Source of the DNA: Aplidium turbinatum
Lineage: Eukaryota; Chordata; Ascidiacea; Aplousobranchia; Polyclinidae
Length of the DNA stretch: 64,000 nt
Assembly (NCBI GenBank): GCA_918807975.1
Contig: OU964923.1
Span: 20,689,235-20,753,234, forward strand
Direction of reading: 5' to 3'
The notes beneath the pieces are model-generated. The model saw only the letters and a list, made by a program, of their open reading frames with translations. It ran no database searches and had not been told where the DNA came from. Position 1 is the stretch's first letter, and each line of letters opens with the position of its first letter. Below, piece after piece: positions 49,801 through 55,800 of this stretch. The position numbers were made by a program, and so were the translations under genes.

Positions 49801-52800
49801 GGTCAAAGCCGTAGGCTTGGAAGTGATAGCCATGATCTTCTTGATCGTTTCGGAGATTCCACAACAATCCAGCGTGTCGGTGCCTCGCAAGATTCTCCTC
49901 GTCACCAGCCTGGCACGAGCGGTCGCTACAACATCCAAGGAATTCGTTATGGTAATAGGAACAATTTTCGCTACAACGTTCCGGGGGGCGCATATGGCAA
50001 CAGTAGAAGTCGGACACTTTACGGAAACGAGAGGACATTAAACATGGACGCAAATGACAGATACTCTCAACAAACCGATCGAAGTAATCCCACCGACTCT
50101 CATGCAAGCCAGCATAATCTGGATGAGGAAAGTTTGAACACACGGCGAGACACAGTACAAGTGATTCGTAATGAGCCGGTGATAATCGGAGAAACCGCAT
50201 GGAGAATCCGTGGCTTAAGTCCTTGCTCCAAAAGCTGTGCTGAAGGTTAGAATTATCGTTAGATGTTAGTACCTCATCGCCACAACTTGCTAAACCATAT
50301 GACTTGTAAAAATTGATGCATAAAAAAGCTTTTGCAATAATTTTTTTAGACAGAATCAATTCAACAATAAGAGTAATCCGTGCAAGGCAGACCATATGAT
50401 TGAAATATATGAAGTGAACCAAAATTCATTGTCAATATGCTACATCTTTACAGAGTACAAACCGGCTTCATCTTAATAGGATTATCAGGAAATTTTTCCG
50501 AATGTAAAAATCGCTTACCGATTCTGTTTATGTATTAAGATGGAGCTAGGTTTTGTTAGAATTGATTTTTATTGGCGTATAATTTATGTTGTATCATTTC
50601 ATGTCAAGATGAAATTTGTTTTGTTTAGGTACAAGAACTACGCTAGTTTGTTGCCTCAAGATCGAAACCAATGAAGAGGTAGACAAGAAATACTGTTCTG
50701 GTCCGAAACCCAAGACTAGGACAAAGAAATGCAACAGACAACCTTGTCCTCCCCAGTACGTTCCCAAACCTTTTATTTACGGTAGCCTACTTCTCTGTAA
50801 TTTATAAATTTTAGTAAACATGAATACAGATTCTTGTGAAAGGAAGGCAGCAAAAATTACAGTATTGTTTTTGGATGTATCTGCTCATTGGGCCTCAAGG
50901 GAAGCTGCCTTGTTATTTTTTTACTGCTGCGTTTTTGTTGTCACTGAGTGCCTCGCCGTATTAGTCGCTCTTTGTGTACCAGAGTGTTTCTTCATTCATT
51001 GGATGCATATAGTTAGGCTTGCGAAACTATATTTGAAGTAAAAATAATGAGACGTTCAGGCGAAATGTTGAATTGAGTGCCAACTGCCAAGTTATGATTG
51101 TCATCATTGTCACCTTTAGAGCATTAATGTTCAGGTGGTTTTTTCATCATTATTTAGTACCATTTTATCTCCTTTTTTAGCTACTTTGTTGGAAGATGGT
51201 CCGACTGTTCACGCACTTGTGGGAATGGACGAAGAACAAGAACTGTAATTTGTCGTCAGCACTTTGCAGGAAACTTCACCACCGCTGTTTCTCACAGAAA
51301 ATGCAGAAAACTTGTCAAACCAGTGACTCATGAGAAGTGTCGAGTCAGAGAATGCGCTCACTGGGAAGTCGATAGAGAATGGTCTGAGGTTAGTGCACTG
51401 CATATTCACACAAGTGGAATACTTCGCTGAAATGTAAATCACTTTCATTAAAGACAAATTTATCTGTCAGCCACTTTATCAGCCTATCCCGGCATAAGTA
51501 AAATGTAGAAGTTCCATATTATGTAAAGTTTTTATCAGATATTAAAGTTTTGCAACATAAAGTTAACTGTTTTATCGGTAGCATCCACCAGTGCTAGGCT
51601 ATACTTCGCAATAACTCTTTTACTTTAGCCTACACGTTTTACAAAAAAAATTCACTGGTTCACAGGAACAACATGATTGTCGTACATATTCAATATACAA
51701 CTGACTTATGAGGAAAATTATGATCTGTGTCTTATTGACATTTTTAACGTATATTTTGGTCGCATGCGATTTAACCTTTCCAATAATTTTATTTTACAAC
51801 AGTTGCCATGTTACCTATAACATAAGACCAAGCAATGTTCGATAAAACTGAAATTGTGCTCTGACTTTTCAGTGTAACGCGAGATGTGGATCAGGTACTC
51901 AAATGCGACAAGCCGTGTGTAAAGCGGAAAACGGAAAAAAACTTCCGAATGGAAGGTGTTCCTCTTCCAGGAGACCTTACAACATCAGACCGTGTGACGC
52001 TGGACCTTGCGTAACAAAGTGGTACGTCACTGATTGGGAGGAGGTACGCCTGCATCATTGTTTAAAAAATAATAAAACCTTGTTGTTGAGTAATCAAAAG
52101 ATATATTGTATAACGGTAACTGATAAAATACTTTTTCATGTCTTTGACACATAAAGACATTCGGCCTGAGATTGAAAATGAAAAACAATGCTCTTCTTTG
52201 TGACATCAATTGCTTTGAAAGATGTTGACGTAATTCAAAACAAAAAAGTGTTATTTACTTGGCTTTATCTTAAACTTCAGATAGACCAGAGGCTTGACGC
52301 AGTTGAGTGGTCCTTTATGATGTGTCATGTTTTTAAAAGTACATTATTGCTTTTAAGAACTGTACAAAGCACCTAGATAAACCACACTGATCATATAATT
52401 GTTTACACAAATGGAAGAGTGAAAAGTTAAGAAGAACTAGAAGATCCAGAAAACGTTATGTGTTTGCAATGGTTTCTATGTCAAAATTAAAACTTTGCGC
52501 AATTTATTCAATCTCAGCTCATTCTGTTTATGGACAAAATGTTAAAATGACATGGAGTGGTAGCAAGTAATAGGATATTAGGCTTAAACATTTTCGAAAA
52601 ACCAATCAATAAATCCTTACGAAATCGTCGCTAAATACAAACCTGATTTTGCCGAAAGATAAGTCACAGCCGGAATAAGATAGACGATTAATTTGAATCA
52701 CGGAGTCTACTGTATTCGTTCTATTTAGACATATAATGATTGCAATAACAATGTCTTCAAAACAACGTTCCTTTAGGATACGAAAATCAAGATAACGACT

Positions 52801-55800
52801 AACAGTTACAATTGTTTAATAATCGGTTAACAGTGGCTCTCAACCTTTTTCGGCTTACGGCACCCAGCAAACAACCAAATAATTTGGCGGCACTCACAGT
52901 CAAACCAAAAAGTTTCTGCATTAAATAAAAATAATTTTGAAAAGCGTTTTTGCAAAAACAAAACTAACTAAAGCTCTGTATCATATCATGTACAATTTAA
53001 TGAAGTTCGTTTCAAATAAAGTCAGTGCGAAATTTGCGCTGAGTTTTAGCGCAAATCGTTTCAATGTCTGGGCGCATATTTGATAACGCTACTCTCATAA
53101 CTTGCGGCACCCTTGCGAAACGTAAATGGTACCCTGGTTGAGAACCACTGGGTTTGAATATTTGTAGAGTATGGTCCAGTACCCACGATTTTTAGCACGA
53201 GTAAAATGTTGGAAGGGTGGTAAACTCTCTAACAACATTTTGCCTGGCGCGCAACTTTTACCGTTAATAATTTTTGCAATTTTTAAAATTTATTCTAAGA
53301 GAGTTTTTCAATCCGAGAAGTATCCAAGTAAGAAGTTTTATTTGTCATCCCAAAATCTTCCGATAGGGCACACTATAAAAAATCAGCTCTTCCTGAAATT
53401 GTCCTTCCCTTTTCAAACCCAAACCAGACCTTTACTACATATTTCTTCATTTGAAAACTCATTTGACAAAGTAGGCTACGATCTAACATAGTTTTGCAAT
53501 TGATTGAGTTTCGCTTTTAGCAGCATGATCGTTGCTTACTTCACAGTGTAGATTTTAACGATCTGTTGTAACACTGTGGAGATTACATAGTTTTCATGGT
53601 CATTTCGAAAAATCAGCCAACAGACTTTTATTTCAAACAGTGCTCTGCTGATTGCGACAAAGGTGTGCAACGCAGAAACGTACATTGTCTGAATACGGCT
53701 GCTTCCGCGGCAGGGTGTTCATCAAGGCTCCGTCCCAATTCCACCAGGTCGTGTGCTAGAAGTTCGTGTGGAGTTAAACATGAATGGTTTATAGGAACAT
53801 GGGAAGAGGTATTTTTTGCTTAATTTTTTTTAACCTTTGCGTGTGAATAAAGTGACAATCAGTCCAGTTCCACACCGGTTAGTCTTTTCGTCTTCGCTTT
53901 TGATAGTAGGCCTACGTAGGCTACTTAATTCGGCTTCAAGTCCGGTCATATCACAGCATTTAAACATTACACCAACCACTTTTTTTTTGTTAAGCTGTGA
54001 TGACAAACCGAAATGATGATAACAATGAAATAATAAAAATACACATGTAGGCTATTATTATTTTATGTTCTAATTCCACCAGCTGTGTTCCCAAAGTCTT
54101 GTCATATCACTGAAGTTTTCGTTTCCTAACGGTAGCATTTGGTTTATTAAACTTTTAAAAGCAAAGCGAGCTTACTGAAAGAAATGTGATTTTTTTCTTA
54201 GCAGTTTCAGTTGGATGCTCTTTTCCTGAACTTTTTATTGTTGCAATTTGATGTTGCCTTTTTACACGTGACCAATTTTTAATACACCTCAATCCTTTTC
54301 TTCCGATTATGTTTACTACCTTTTAATATTAATCTTGTGATTGTTGAACTTTGGCGTTGACTTTAAGTTTATCATTAATTTATCCACATGTCTGACTTTA
54401 ATCATCAAATAATGGTAAACATTTCCTTCACAAGAAGTTGTCTTGTTATAAGCGTTGTTTCAAGAACTTTCCACGTTAAATTCATGCCATCAGATTTCAT
54501 ATCGAAATCACCTGTGTCCGCATAGTTGTTTTATTTAAACTTGAAGTTGTAACTTCCTGTTTGTACATAGACTGAAGGTTTGATTAGGAATAGCAAAGTC
54601 TTGCGGTGACACTTTCACGACACAAAGCTTTTATCTATGTTTGTCTTGTTTAATCTAATACCCATTTACGTCCTCACAGCAATTCATCATCACTGTAAGT
54701 TCAAATAAAAGTAACGCCTATTACTTTTTGGGTATTGAATTGCAACAAATCGGTTTTATTTGAGAAACCAGTGCCCACAGAAAGCTAGTAGCTTATACAA
54801 AGTTGGAATCGAATGAATATTATGATTCTTTATTAGTATGGTGATTTTTTTAATTTAAAAATCAACCAAGATAACCAAAATGTTTGACAAAATGTTCGTG
54901 TCAAATAGTTCAAAAGATAAAGTAGAAGCCTAATGTCTTTATAAATAGATTACAACACCAACTAGGTTACACCGAAAACTAGATAGCCTAGCCTACCACC
55001 GGTATAATGCGCTAAAATTATTAGATTCTTTGGCATCACGTTCGGCACGCTTGCCTTTCATTACCAAATTATCTGTTGTAAAATTAGGTGATCTTAAGCT
55101 TTTCTCCTGCTTCCTTTACATAAATTATGTTGAATCTGTTAAAGCTTAACAACACTGACTGTTGAACCACACGCTCTTGAGTTGTTTTTCTTTGCATACA
55201 ATATGTTTGTTTTGCGCCCTAAAGTGTGCATGCATGCGTGTTGTCTAGGTAAAGTAAACATGCGGAGGGTGTTCGATTTAATTATGTGGTAGTTAGAACA
55301 CATTAGATCGAGTTAAACCTTGGAAAAACATCACTTATATAACAAGCTTTGTGTGAGGGTAAACCGTCAAAATGCTGTCAAATGGAACTTTTGTACAACT
55401 CCCAAAACAGCAGAAGTTATGTTAATTTTGCTTCAGCAAATATACCAAATAAGCTTACTAGTGTTCGTAAAAGGAACTTTTAGTAGCGACTGCTCATCAT
55501 ATTGTCGAAGGCAAAAATACTGTAGTTAATGGCGACATTTAGAAGAGATGGTTTTCAAAGTTTTCTACCAGCCTCAATGTCACTGAAACACTGTCTGGAT
55601 GTTTTTTTACACCAAGTTGCTTAAGATTTTAAAACTGATTACTTTCTCGCAACCAATTAGTATGATGTATGTTGACGTTGTAATAATTTTGTCCTGCAAG
55701 TCTGCAACCCAGTTGGGCTGCTGGGCAAGAAATTTCCGTGTTTCAATCATGCTTGTTTGAAAACACTTTCTGCAAACCAGTCTAAACGTTTAACATTATG

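Noticed and set aside
49769-50422. 217-codon reverse-strand open frame
   Set aside because: It lies antisense to ADAMTSL exon 9, has no family motif and is explained as a shadow of the coding exon.
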